DNA of 18,727 nucleotides from Oscillospiraceae bacterium (GTDB lineage Bacteria > Bacillota > Clostridia > Oscillospirales > Oscillospiraceae). The notes under the pieces were generated by a model. That model saw only the letters and a program-made list of their open reading frames with translations. It was not told the origin of the DNA and did no database searches. A program made the position numbers and the translations under genes. The stretch is taken from positions 1-18,727 of the forward strand of contig JAHHSJ010000042.1 in assembly GCA_020025295.1 (NCBI GenBank), written 5' to 3'. This document shows positions 1 through 6,762 of the stretch, piece by piece (position 1 is the stretch's first letter; every line of letters begins with the position of its first letter).

Positions 1-1113
1 AAGAAGGTCTACGGCCACGGCTGGCTGCTGCTGGACGGCGGCAAGATGTCCAAGAGCAAGGGCAATGTGGTGGACCCCTATATTCTGGCAGAGAAGTTCG
101 GTACCGACGCCCTGCGCTTCTTCCTGCTGCGCACCTTCCCCTTCGGCAGCGACGGCAACTTCTCCAACGAGAGCCTGATCAACACCATCAATGTGGATCT
201 GGCAAACGATCTGGGCAATCTGGTCAGCCGTACCACTGCCATGGTGGGCAAGTACTTCGACGGCAAGCTGCCCGCCGAGCGTCAGGTGGAAGAGATGGAT
301 CAGGAGCTGATTCAGATGGCTTCCACCCTCCGGGACAAGTACGAGGGCCATATGGAGCGCTATGCCTTCCAGGATGCGCTTGCCGAGATCTTTAAGGTCA
401 TCGCCCGTGCCAACAAGTATATCGACGAAACCGCACCTTGGGCTCTGGCCCGTGATATGGAGGCCAACGGCACCCGTCTGGCTACCGTGATGTATCACCT
501 GCTGGAGACCACCCGCATCTGCGGCGTGCTGCTGACGCCCTTCATGCCCGAGAGCATGGAGAAGCTCTTCCAGCAGATCGGCGCCTGCGAGGCTTGCCGG
601 ACTTGGGAAAGCGCCGCCAAGTGGGGCAGCCTGTCCGCCACCGCCGCTCCCACCAAGGGCGAGAACCTGTTCCCCCGTGTGGATGCGGAGAAGGCCATCG
701 CTGAGCTGGACGCCGCCGCTGAGGCTGCCCGCAAGGCCGCCCTGCCTCCGATTGAAGTGGAGCCCTTTGTGGAGGAGAAGGTGGACTTTGACACCTTCTG
801 CAAGTCCGACTTCCGTGTGGTGAAGGTCAAGGACTGCGTCCCCGTGAAGAAGAGCGCCAAGCTGCTGTGCTTCACTCTGGACGACGGCACCGGCGTGGAT
901 CGCCAGATTCTGTCCGGCATCGCCCAGTACTACAAGCCCGAGGAGCTGGTGGGCAAGACTCTGGCTGCCATCGTCAACCTGCCGCCCCGCAAGATGATGG
1001 GCAAGGACAGCTGCGGTATGCTGCTCTCCGCCGTCCACACCGAGCACGGCGAAGAAAAGCTGCATCTGGTCATGCTGGATGACGCCATCCCGGCCGGTGC
1101 AAAGCTCTGCTGA
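1..1113 (+). CDS. metG: Methionyl-tRNA synthetase, C-terminal part (5' end outside window)
   Basis: The reading frame is open from base 1, so the gene starts upstream; 370 residues are visible, somewhat over half of a MetG with C-terminal appendix. The enzyme charges tRNA(Met) with methionine in the cytoplasm. The class I signature KMSKS is at visible residues 15-19, followed by the anticodon-binding helical bundle (about 40-200). An Ala/Glu-rich linker (about 205-245) leads to a C-terminal OB-fold tRNA-binding domain of the Trbp111/EMAP-II type (about 255-370, containing DFRVVKV, LDDGTGVDRQILSGIA and NLPPRKMMG). The appended domain is normal in Firmicute MetG, where it aids dimerisation and tRNA binding. 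The stop is TGA at 1111-1113, and a strong terminator follows 30 bases later. Identification is secure. Confidence 0.97.
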   Translation, partial: KKVYGHGWLLLDGGKMSKSKGNVVDPYILAEKFGTDALRFFLLRTFPFGSDGNFSNESLINTINVDLANDLGNLVSRTTAMVGKYFDGKLPAERQVEEMDQELIQMASTLRDKYEGHMERYAFQDALAEIFKVIARANKYIDETAPWALARDMEANGTRLATVMYHLLETTRICGVLLTPFMPESMEKLFQQIGACEACRTWESAAKWGSLSATAAPTKGENLFPRVDAEKAIAELDAAAEAARKAALPPIEVEPFVEEKVDFDTFCKSDFRVVKVKDCVPVKKSAKLLCFTLDDGTGVDRQILSGIAQYYKPEELVGKTLAAIVNLPPRKMMGKDSCGMLLSAVHTEHGEEKLHLVMLDDAIPAGAKLC

Positions 1114-1142
1114 TTCTTGCAGTGTTTGAAATCCAACATTTG

Positions 1143-1174
1143 GTGCAGTCCTCTTCGGAGGACTGCACTTTTTT
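1143..1174 (+). terminator. Rho-independent terminator after metG
   Basis: A perfect 11-bp stem (GTGCAGTCCTC / GAGGACTGCAC) is closed by a UUCG tetraloop and followed by six T residues. It lies only 16 bases ahead of the next start codon, so any expression of that gene from the metG side must read through it. Confidence 0.93.
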
Positions 1175-1190
1175 CGGAAAGGAGCCCCCT

Positions 1191-1523
1191 ATGGAACTGA
1201 TTTCCCTTCCCAAAACCGCCAATTTCACGGAGCTGCTCCAAACTCAGCCGGTGGTGCTGCTCCAGATCGGCTCCGCCCGGTGCGCTCCCTGCGCCGCCAT
1301 CCGACATCGCATCGACGCATGGGGACAGGCGCAAACCGGCGTTGCCGGCTACTATGTCCCCATTGAGGACTTTCCCGCCCTCGCCGCCCAGCTGGGGGTG
1401 TTGACGGTGCCCACCATTCTGGTCTACGCCCAAGGGAAGCTGACCATTCGGGAGAGCGGCTGCTTCAGTCTGGATGACCTGCTCTGCCGGGTGGAGCGGT
1501 ATCGAGACCTCTGCATAGAATAA
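1191..1523 (+). CDS. Thioredoxin-like protein, 110 aa
   Basis: A small thiol-disulfide oxidoreductase of the thioredoxin fold, presumably cytoplasmic because no signal peptide is seen. The redox motif is CAPC (residues 31-34) in the context ARCAPC, instead of the classical WCGPC. The cis-proline loop is present as LTVPTILV (Pro74). At 110 residues it matches a single thioredoxin domain. The ATG at 1191 is chosen because AAAGGAG lies just ahead of it; upstream in-frame codons fall inside the metG terminator. No good promoter is visible between that terminator and the gene, so it may depend on read-through or on a promoter inside metG. The missing Trp before the motif suggests a specialised thioredoxin-like protein rather than main TrxA. 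The substrate is unknown. Confidence 0.85.
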   Translation: MELISLPKTANFTELLQTQPVVLLQIGSARCAPCAAIRHRIDAWGQAQTGVAGYYVPIEDFPALAAQLGVLTVPTILVYAQGKLTIRESGCFSLDDLLCRVERYRDLCIE

Positions 1524-1525
1524 AG

Positions 1526-1555
1526 AAAACCGGCGTGCATGGCACGCCGGTTTTT
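1526..1555 (+). terminator. Terminator after the thioredoxin-like gene, probably bidirectional
   Basis: The stem ACCGGCGTGC / GCACGCCGGT has an ATG loop, is flanked by AAA on the left and is followed by five T. It starts directly after the TAA stop. The A-tract on its left gives T-rich RNA on the minus strand as well, so it can also stop transcripts of the convergent membrane-protein gene. Confidence 0.9.
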
Positions 1556-1623
1556 CTGCTCTTTGATGTAGGGTCAGCACCCAGCCAGGTCACACTGGCG
1601 CTGGCTTCGGTCATCCCTGTCCC

Positions 1624-2109
1624 TCACTTCGCTCCCAAGGGGAGCTGCTTTCTTCCAAAGGGGATGAACAGCATGGGGGTGAAGCAGCCGATCAGTGCCG
1701 CCACGGTGGGCAGTCCCAGCAGCAGCTCCAGAAGTCCCGCCACCTCGATATTCATGGCGTCCAGAGCATAGATGAAGCCGATCTGGGCATCCCAGCCGGG
1801 GAACAGCAGCTCGCTGAGGAGCAGCAGCAGAGAAAGGGCCGACAAAATTCCGGCAGACAGGGCCACCTCTTTTCTCGTCAGCTTTCGGCACAGGGTAAAG
1901 CCGCCCAGCAGCAGAACCGCCGCCGGAATCGCAAGGCTGATAGCAGCGGAAAGGGGCGTGTTCACCGCCACATCAGCCACACCTGCACTGTCCACCGTCC
2001 GGGTCATGGCAAGGTGCGCCTTGAGAAAGATCAGCAGGTATTCCCCTACTGCCGAGGCCGCCAGATAGTACACCGGCAGCCACCACAAGGTTTTCTTCCG
2101 AATGTTCAT
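1624..2109 (-). CDS. Hypothetical four-helix membrane protein, 161 aa
   Basis: I do not recognise the family. From the ATG at 2109 the product begins MNIRKKTLWWLPVYYL and shows four hydrophobic segments, at about residues 8-28, 51-73, 83-102 and 122-150. A short Arg/Lys-rich loop (CRKLTRKE) lies between helices 2 and 3, and a basic tail ends in LPLGAK. This start is chosen because AAAGGAGGG precedes it at good spacing; the frame runs 36 codons further upstream without a ribosome binding site. The last codons overlap a short palindrome (GCTCCC-AAG-GGGAGC, 1631-1645), so the C-terminus may be formed by repeat-like DNA. A plausible own promoter is at 2146-2174. Function unknown. Confidence 0.75.
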   Translation of the reverse strand: MNIRKKTLWWLPVYYLAASAVGEYLLIFLKAHLAMTRTVDSAGVADVAVNTPLSAAISLAIPAAVLLLGGFTLCRKLTRKEVALSAGILSALSLLLLLSELLFPGWDAQIGFIYALDAMNIEVAGLLELLLGLPTVAALIGCFTPMLFIPFGRKQLPLGAK

Positions 2110-2145
2110 AGAAAGTGTCCCTCCTTTGATTTGATTTCCAGCTTC

Positions 2146-2174
2146 AATGTACCAGAATTCCCCTGTCTCCACAA
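2146..2174 (-). promoter_or_regulatory. Candidate promoter for the four-helix membrane protein
   Basis: Read on the minus strand, TTGTGG (2169-2174) and TACATT (2146-2151) are separated by 17 bases. This sits about 37 bases ahead of the start codon and just downstream of the terminator of the neighbouring DUF3267 gene. The match to sigma-A hexamers is moderate. Confidence 0.45.
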
Positions 2175-2187
2175 CCCCAAAAAGGGA

Positions 2188-2222
2188 CAAAAAGGTGCAG
2201 CTTTTTGAAAACTGCACCTTTT
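2188..2222 (-). terminator. Terminator of the DUF3267-type gene
   Basis: A stem AAGGTGCAG / CTGCACCTT (2192-2200 with 2212-2220) has an 11-base loop and a run of T on the minus strand after the stem. It begins directly after the stop codon of the 2225-2779 gene. Confidence 0.75.
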
Positions 2223-2224
2223 GC

Positions 2225-2779
2225 TCACATTTTGTCGAATACCGTCATGGCGACTCCGGTGTCCTGCACCAGAATGTCCGGGGACAATTTAGAAAACCGT
2301 ACGGTGACATACAAATCCCCCGCTGCGCCGCTGAGGTTGATGATCGCAAGGAAGTACCAAAACCAGAACCAGCCTTCCCCGGCCACGGCACACAGCACGC
2401 CCAGCACTACGCCCCAGATCACCACAGGAGCCAGCGTAATGATGATGTAGTGGGTGCGGTTGAAGTATGCGTCGCTGCCGGCGTAGGCGTAGAGGGCGGT
2501 AAAACCATAGTGGGGCCGCACTCCGCTGAACAGGCGCATGAAAATGCCGTGTACCAACTCATGGAGAATCAGATAGACCATGATACCCACCAGAAGCAGC
2601 AGCATTTTCCCCAGCCCGGGAATGGCTTCTATGGGGTGGAACGCAAACCCTGCCACCACCATCAGAAGCGTGATTGCCAGTGCCAGTCCATTCACCAGCA
2701 GTGCCAGCTTTTTATCCTTCTGCAGGTCAATATGAAAGAGCGTCTGATAGTTTTCCGGCAGATTCCGTTGTGTTTTCAT
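2225..2779 (-). CDS. DUF3267-type membrane zincin peptidase candidate, 184 aa
   Basis: An integral membrane protein with a zinc metalloprotease signature. HELVHG (residues 73-78) sits at the end of a hydrophobic helix and gives the HExxH metal ligands. Asp155 in INLSGAAGDLY lies where this family usually has its third ligand. Four hydrophobic segments are visible, at about 25-45, 57-72, 112-133 and 138-152. This arrangement fits the DUF3267 family of putative intramembrane zincins related to site-2-protease-like proteins. The ATG at 2779 is chosen for the GGAGG nine bases upstream; an earlier in-frame ATG lacks a ribosome binding site. A good promoter (2802-2830) and a terminator bracket the gene, so it is monocistronic. 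The substrate cannot be deduced. Confidence 0.82.
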   Translation of the reverse strand: MKTQRNLPENYQTLFHIDLQKDKKLALLVNGLALAITLLMVVAGFAFHPIEAIPGLGKMLLLLVGIMVYLILHELVHGIFMRLFSGVRPHYGFTALYAYAGSDAYFNRTHYIIITLAPVVIWGVVLGVLCAVAGEGWFWFWYFLAIINLSGAAGDLYVTVRFSKLSPDILVQDTGVAMTVFDKM

Positions 2780-2801
2780 CGTTTTCGCCTCCTTTTTCCT
2801 C

Positions 2802-2830
2802 ATTATGTCAGAATAGTCTGGTGTTTGCAA
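2802..2830 (-). promoter_or_regulatory. Sigma-A-type promoter for the DUF3267 gene
   Basis: On the minus strand TTGCAA (2825-2830) and CATAAT (2802-2807) are 17 bases apart, preceded by an AT-rich stretch (2831-2857) that resembles an UP element. It lies 22 bases ahead of the start codon. Confidence 0.65.
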
Positions 2831-2857
2831 GTTTCGTATATTATAATTATTCTAAGA

Positions 2858-3110
2858 TTTTGAGGCAATGGCATTCCCCATCCGCCCAGCGCCGCAAAAC
2901 GCCCTGATTGGCACGAATCCGGTGTGCCATATAGGCCTGCGGCTGCCGCTTTGTTGGAAAGCAATCCTCTGCCCCGCAAAAACCGCCGACCGCTGCTGCG
3001 AAGGCTCTTTTTTGTGCCGCAGCAGCCGCTATCTGTGCCCAAGTTCCGCCGCAAGAACACAGCGTCTCTTTCTTGCGGCGGTTCGGCCTACTTTGCTCCG
3101 TTGTTTTTCC
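2858..3110. repeat. Gene-free hairpin-rich segment, possible dispersed non-coding element
   Basis: No credible gene is seen between 2780 and 3266. Three inverted repeats stand out: TGGCAC/GTGCCA (2909-2914 with 2924-2929), GCTGCTGCG/CGCAGCAGC (2992-3000 with 3018-3026) and a perfect 12-bp stem CCGCCGCAAGAA/TTCTTGCGGCGG (3046-3057 with 3070-3081). None is followed by a proper T-tract next to a gene end. The density of structure suggests a mobile or dispersed repeat, or a structured RNA, rather than random spacer. Overlapping open frames on both strands have no ribosome binding sites and no recognisable domain. Confidence 0.4.
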
Positions 3111-3114
3111 AACA

Positions 3115-3143
3115 TTGCGCTCTAACTCGAATACAAGTATGCT
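3115..3143 (+). promoter_or_regulatory. Candidate promoter for the CapA-type gene
   Basis: TTGCGC (3115-3120) and TATGCT (3138-3143) are 17 bases apart. This would give a leader of roughly 115 bases. The match is only fair. Confidence 0.35.
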
Positions 3144-3266
3144 GTGCCGCCCGTATCCCAGCACCGAGCCGCTCACTTTCCTCACGGTGTCTTATTCCGG
3201 CACGACAGGCTTTTCTTGCCCACTCTGGGCACAAAAACGGCAAAACTACCCCTCTGGAGGTACCAT

Positions 3267-4358
3267 ATGAAACGAATTTTGACCCTTGTGCTCTGCTGTC
3301 TGCTGCTCACCGGCTGCGGACAGCCGGCGGTAACCGCCCACGCCCTTTCCCGTCCCCACCGGGAACCCACCGAAGCCATGCTGACCCGTCCGGCCTTGCT
3401 CAAGCCGTACGATTACACCCTCACCTTTGTCGGGGATGTCAGTCTGGCGGACGGCTCTGACCCGGTAAAGGCCTATCAGCGCCGGGGGCTGGAGGGCTGC
3501 TTCAGCCCGGAAATCCTCGACGCCATGCGAAAAGCGGACCTGATGTGTCTGAACAGTGAGTTCAGCTTCACCACCCGGGGCACCAAGGTGGAAAAGAATT
3601 TCAACTTCCGGGGCGACCCGGAACGGGTCCATATTTTTGAGGACATGGGTGTGGACATCGCCATTCTCGCCAACAATCATGTGTTTGATTACGGCGAAGA
3701 GGGGCTTACGGACACCATCAACACTTTCAAGCAATCCACCATCGCCGGTGTGGGCGCCGGTGAGAATCTGGACGAGGCCTCCGCCACCTACTACGCAGAG
3801 CTGGATGGCTGTACGGTGGCCTATGTGGCCGGATGTCGGGTGGAGTGGTCCAGACAGACCCGGGGTGCCACCGAAACGCAAAGCGGCGTATTCCGCACGG
3901 CAGAAAGCAACGCACTCATTTGCCAGCGCATTGCAGAGGCCCGGGAAAAAGCGGACTTTGTGGTGGTTTATATGCACTGGGGCATGGAGGGCACTTCCCA
4001 GCCGGAGCCTTATCAGCTGGCCACCGGAAAACAGCTGATTGAAGCCGGCGCCGATGTGGTGGTGGGCGATCACCCCCACCAGCTGCAAGGCATCGACTTC
4101 CACAACGGCAAGCCCATCTTCTACTCGCTCGGCAACTACTGGTTCTCCCGGTTTGGCAAGTACACCACCCTGCTCAACATGGAGCTGCATCGCTCCGCTG
4201 ACGGCGAGGTTCGGGTGGATTATCGGCTCACTCCGGCTTGGACCGAGGGCGGAACCGTCACCACCGTTCCCGACGAAGCCGCCTTCTACCGCTTTGTGCA
4301 AAACCTCTGCCCCAAAGGCGTCACCATCGACGAGCAGGGCTATGTGAAAGAACGCTGA
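3267..4358 (+). CDS. CapA-family lipoprotein, putative metallophosphoesterase
   Basis: A 363-residue exported lipoprotein of the CapA/PgsA (PGA_cap) family, which has a calcineurin-like metallophosphoesterase fold and is linked to polyglutamate capsule or cell-surface polymer work. Residues 1-17 are a lipoprotein signal with lipobox LLTGC (Cys17). Family motifs follow in order: GDV (56-58), LNSEF (95-99), NNHVFDYG (136-143), HWGMEG (237-242), GDHPHQLQG (267-275) and YSLGNYWF (286-293), so the metal ligands appear intact. The ATG at 3267 is supported by CTGGAGG six bases upstream and by the signal peptide starting there; the frame extends further upstream without a start signal. No capBC-like genes flank it, so a capsule role is not indicated by context and the substrate is open. 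Confidence 0.9.
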   Translation: MKRILTLVLCCLLLTGCGQPAVTAHALSRPHREPTEAMLTRPALLKPYDYTLTFVGDVSLADGSDPVKAYQRRGLEGCFSPEILDAMRKADLMCLNSEFSFTTRGTKVEKNFNFRGDPERVHIFEDMGVDIAILANNHVFDYGEEGLTDTINTFKQSTIAGVGAGENLDEASATYYAELDGCTVAYVAGCRVEWSRQTRGATETQSGVFRTAESNALICQRIAEAREKADFVVVYMHWGMEGTSQPEPYQLATGKQLIEAGADVVVGDHPHQLQGIDFHNGKPIFYSLGNYWFSRFGKYTTLLNMELHRSADGEVRVDYRLTPAWTEGGTVTTVPDEAAFYRFVQNLCPKGVTIDEQGYVKER

Positions 4359-4367
4359 CAAAATAAC

Positions 4368-4406
4368 AAACAGCGTGGACACCCAACCGGGTGTCCACGC
4401 TGTTTT
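4368..4406. terminator. Bidirectional terminator between convergent genes
   Basis: A perfect 15-bp stem (ACAGCGTGGACACCC paired with its complement, 4370-4384 and 4389-4403) has an AACC loop. T residues lie on its right and A/T-rich sequence on its left, so it serves the plus-strand CapA gene and the minus-strand gene ending at 4421. Confidence 0.92.
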
Positions 4407-4420
4407 CTTCTCTAACGCTC

Positions 4421-4906
4421 TTATACCTTCTTCACGAAGTACAAGGCACCCGGCTCAAACCCATACTTGGGGTGCTGATTGCTGTTCCGATGTTCCGAAA
4501 AGCCCGCCTCCTTCAACCAGTGGTGGATGGGGGTACCCTCCTCCGCTTTGGTGATGGCGTGAATCAGCTCTCCCGACAGGCCGCATTCCTGAACCAGCAT
4601 CTGGTGGATGGTCCCGACCACCTCCGGGTCAAACTCTGCCAGCGTCAGCAGATCGATGACCAGCTGCTCCTTTTTGAGAAATCCGCCTTTGCGATACCGA
4701 TGCTGGAGCAGACCCAGCGGAATGCTGTTGCTCATAATTTCGTAGGCGATCAGATCCGGCTCTCCGTTGTCCTTCTTTCCCCGAAATTCTTCCATCTCCT
4801 CCTCGGCAGCCACAATGTTGCTCCACATCTCATTCTCCGGGCAGCACTGCTGCACCGCAGCCTTCAGCTCCCTCGGCGTGTTCAGTCCAATCAATGTAAT
4901 CGCCAT
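4421..4906 (-). CDS. Hypothetical protein, 161 aa
   Basis: I do not recognise this family. The product begins MAITLIGLNTPRELKAAVQQ, is soluble with no signal or membrane segment, and is rich in Glu and Lys. A helical, acidic segment (EEEMEEFRGKKDNGEPD, about residues 36-52) is followed by predicted helices and a C-terminal HHWLKEAGFSEHRNSN stretch that contains several His. The ATG at 4906 is chosen because GGGAGG precedes it closely; the frame extends 17 codons upstream without support. It has its own extended -10 promoter and shares a bidirectional terminator. Nothing in the context assigns a role. Confidence 0.75.
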   Translation of the reverse strand: MAITLIGLNTPRELKAAVQQCCPENEMWSNIVAAEEEMEEFRGKKDNGEPDLIAYEIMSNSIPLGLLQHRYRKGGFLKKEQLVIDLLTLAEFDPEVVGTIHQMLVQECGLSGELIHAITKAEEGTPIHHWLKEAGFSEHRNSNQHPKYGFEPGALYFVKKV

Positions 4907-4939
4907 GGTCTTTCCTCCCTCTGGTTTTAATTTACGGAA

Positions 4940-4948
4940 ATAATAGCA
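4940..4948 (-). promoter_or_regulatory. Extended -10 element ahead of the 161-aa hypothetical gene
   Basis: On the minus strand TGC-TATTAT is an extended -10 box, about 34 bases ahead of the start codon. Only a poor T-rich -35 is present, which is usual for extended -10 promoters. The rest of 4949-5220 contains no gene that I can support. Confidence 0.5.
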
Positions 4949-5107
4949 TGTATGCAAACAAAAGAAAAGCAGAATTTAATTCACAACCCGATCGGATCGC
5001 AGCGGACACCCTCGCTCCGTCCGCACCGAGCAACCGGACTTGCAGCCCCAAGCCAATGGCGTCCCATTGCGGACTTAAAAACCGTCTGCATCCGAGCATT
5101 CCCCTTT

Positions 5108-5130
5108 GTCATTCTGAGCGAAGCGAAGAA
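5108..5130. repeat. Dispersed-repeat fragment (CTGAGCGAAGCGAAG type)
   Basis: The sequence GTCATTCTGAGCGAAGCGAA resembles a short intergenic repeat that occurs many times in numerous bacterial genomes. It sits in gene-free DNA between the 161-aa protein gene and the nanA terminator. There is only one copy here, so the repeat assignment rests on recognition, not on repetition within the window. Confidence 0.5.
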
Positions 5131-5220
5131 GCTTTTCTCTTCTCCTCTATCAGGGAAGAAGCTGGTTCGCTCCTGACAGAAGAAGCAAGAGAATTCAGTC
5201 ACTGCGCCCCGCAAACAACG

Positions 5221-5254
5221 AAAAAACCGCCCCGAACTTTGTTCGGGGCGGTTT
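5221..5254 (-). terminator. Terminator of the sialic acid transport/lyase operon
   Basis: A 14-bp stem (AAACCGCCCCGAAC with GTTCGGGGCGGTTT, 5224-5237 and 5241-5254) has a three-base loop. Six A on its left become the T-tract on the minus strand. It lies 43 bases beyond the nanA stop codon. Confidence 0.93.
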
Positions 5255-5297
5255 GGTTTGGACACAATGATTTTACGCGAAAAAGTGAGACAAGGGA

Positions 5298-6227
5298 TTA
5301 CTTGCACCACTTAGCCATAGCAGCGTCGATCATCTCAACGCACTTGGCGATCTGAGCGTCATCCTCGGGCACCAGCTCGAAGAGAGGAGCACGCACGCTG
5401 CCCAGATCCAGACCCTCACGACGGCGCAGGATCTCCTTGATGGTAGCATACATATTGCCCTTGGTAGCGCACATAGCGTAGATGATATTGTCGATATCAT
5501 ACTGCAGCTGACGAGCCTGCTCAGCCTCACCGGCCTTGACCAGATTGAACAGCTTCAGGACCAGCTCGGGATAAGCACCGTAGGTGCCGCCGATGCCGCC
5601 ATCAGCGCCCATAGCCAGACCGGAAACCAGCTGCTCGTCGGGACCGTTGAAGACCACGAAGTCACGGCCGTTGCGAGAGCCCTCATCCTTGAACTGCTGG
5701 ATGTCCTGAGTGGGCATGGAGGAGTTCTTGACGCCGGCCACCATGGGGTTCTTCAGCATCTCACGGAACAGGGGCATGGTCAGAGCAGTGCCGGCCAGCT
5801 GAGGAATGTTGTAGATGATGAAGTCGGTGTTGGGAGCTGCGGAAGAGATGTCATTCCAGTACTTGGCAATGGCATACTCGGGCAGGTGGAAGTAGATGGG
5901 GGGGATGGAAGCGATGGCGTCGACGCCCAGGCTCTCAGCATGGCGAGCCAGCTCCATGGAATCACGGGTGTTGTTGCAGGCAACATGAGCAATGACAGTC
6001 AGCTTGCCCTTAGCTTCCTCCATCACAGTCTCCAGAACCAGCTTACGCTCAGCCACGGACTGATAGATGCACTCGCCGGAGGAACCGCCCACATAGGTGC
6101 CCTTGACACCCTTGGCGATCAGATGACGGGTCAGAGCACGGACGCCCTCCACAGAAATCTCACCGTTCTTGTCATAGCAAGCATAGAATGCGGGAATAAC
6201 GCCCTGATACTTAGTCATGTCTTTCAT
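5298..6227 (-). CDS. nanA: N-acetylneuraminate lyase
   Basis: The enzyme cleaves N-acetylneuraminate to N-acetylmannosamine and pyruvate in the cytoplasm, through a Schiff base on lysine in a TIM barrel. The product is 309 residues, near the family length of about 300. The carboxylate-binding loop is GGSSGE (47-52), the catalytic tyrosine is Tyr139 in IIYNIPQLAG, the Schiff-base lysine is Lys167 in AGVKNSS, and the lyase-type segment MGADGGIGGTYG is at 206-217. The Tyr and Lys are shifted by two from E. coli NanA (137/165). The ATG at 6227 is chosen for AAGAGGA at proper spacing; a second ATG three codons later is possible. It is the last gene of the operon, after the yhcH-type gene. Related DHDPS/KDG aldolases are less likely, given the neighbours and the sialate-type substrate loop. 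Confidence 0.93.
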   Translation of the reverse strand: MKDMTKYQGVIPAFYACYDKNGEISVEGVRALTRHLIAKGVKGTYVGGSSGECIYQSVAERKLVLETVMEEAKGKLTVIAHVACNNTRDSMELARHAESLGVDAIASIPPIYFHLPEYAIAKYWNDISSAAPNTDFIIYNIPQLAGTALTMPLFREMLKNPMVAGVKNSSMPTQDIQQFKDEGSRNGRDFVVFNGPDEQLVSGLAMGADGGIGGTYGAYPELVLKLFNLVKAGEAEQARQLQYDIDNIIYAMCATKGNMYATIKEILRRREGLDLGSVRAPLFELVPEDDAQIAKCVEMIDAAMAKWCK

Positions 6228-6312
6228 AATAGATATCCTCTTTTCTTTCAACAACAGGTCAACAGCGGGTCGAGAGGTCCGAAGGCCCCATTTCTCGTTC
6301 CGACTTGTTTTT

Positions 6313-6762
6313 TTACAGTTTGAACTTAAATACCGCTTTACGGACCTGTTCCGGACCGTTTACGCGCATTTTGATGTTATGCGCATCACCGGGAAACACC
6401 ACCAGGAAGGTACCGGGGGTCAGGACAAGGGTGTCCATCGGCTCGCTGCCATGGTAGGCGTAAAAATCGTTTTCCGGCTCGCTGTGAAACTCATCCAGAT
6501 CCTTGGGATCGGCGATGTACACCTTTTCACTGCCCTTGAGCATGACATGGATGTCACCGAAGTTCCGGTGTGCCTCATAGAAGCACTCCTCTTCCGGCAG
6601 AGTTTCATAATCAAAGCAATTCAGCCACACATTGTCGCCGTCCATGTCGTAATGGCCGGGCTGCAGCTGATCGAGTCCCTCGGACAGCCGCCGAAGGGCG
6701 GCGTCCAAGTTCTCGTTCAATCCGAGATAATCCAGTGCATCTCGGTTCTTTGCAAAAATCAC
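6313..6762 (-). CDS. yhcH: YhcH/YjgK/YiaL family protein, probable sialic acid anomerase (NanQ type)
   Basis: A 149-residue cupin-like metalloprotein. E. coli YhcH (NanQ) is reported to speed opening of the Neu5Ac ring so that NanA receives the open-chain form. Likely metal-site residues are visible: Glu63, His65 and His72 in FYEAHRNFGDIHVML, and His128 in FPGDAHN. The length matches the family (about 150). The start is GTG at 6760-6762; it overlaps the stop of the ATPase gene by four bases and has GGAGG ten bases upstream, which indicates translational coupling. Its position directly before nanA fits the anomerase role well. A related EbgC-like sugar function is the alternative. Confidence 0.9.
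   Translation of the reverse strand: MIFAKNRDALDYLGLNENLDAALRRLSEGLDQLQPGHYDMDGDNVWLNCFDYETLPEEECFYEAHRNFGDIHVMLKGSEKVYIADPKDLDEFHSEPENDFYAYHGSEPMDTLVLTPGTFLVVFPGDAHNIKMRVNGPEQVRKAVFKFKL

Noticed and set aside
2847..3185. A 112-codon minus-strand frame in the hairpin-rich spacer, and overlapping plus-strand frames there
   Set aside because: No ribosome binding site, Ala/Arg/Cys-rich translation caused by the inverted repeats, and no domain. It is better explained as a repeat.
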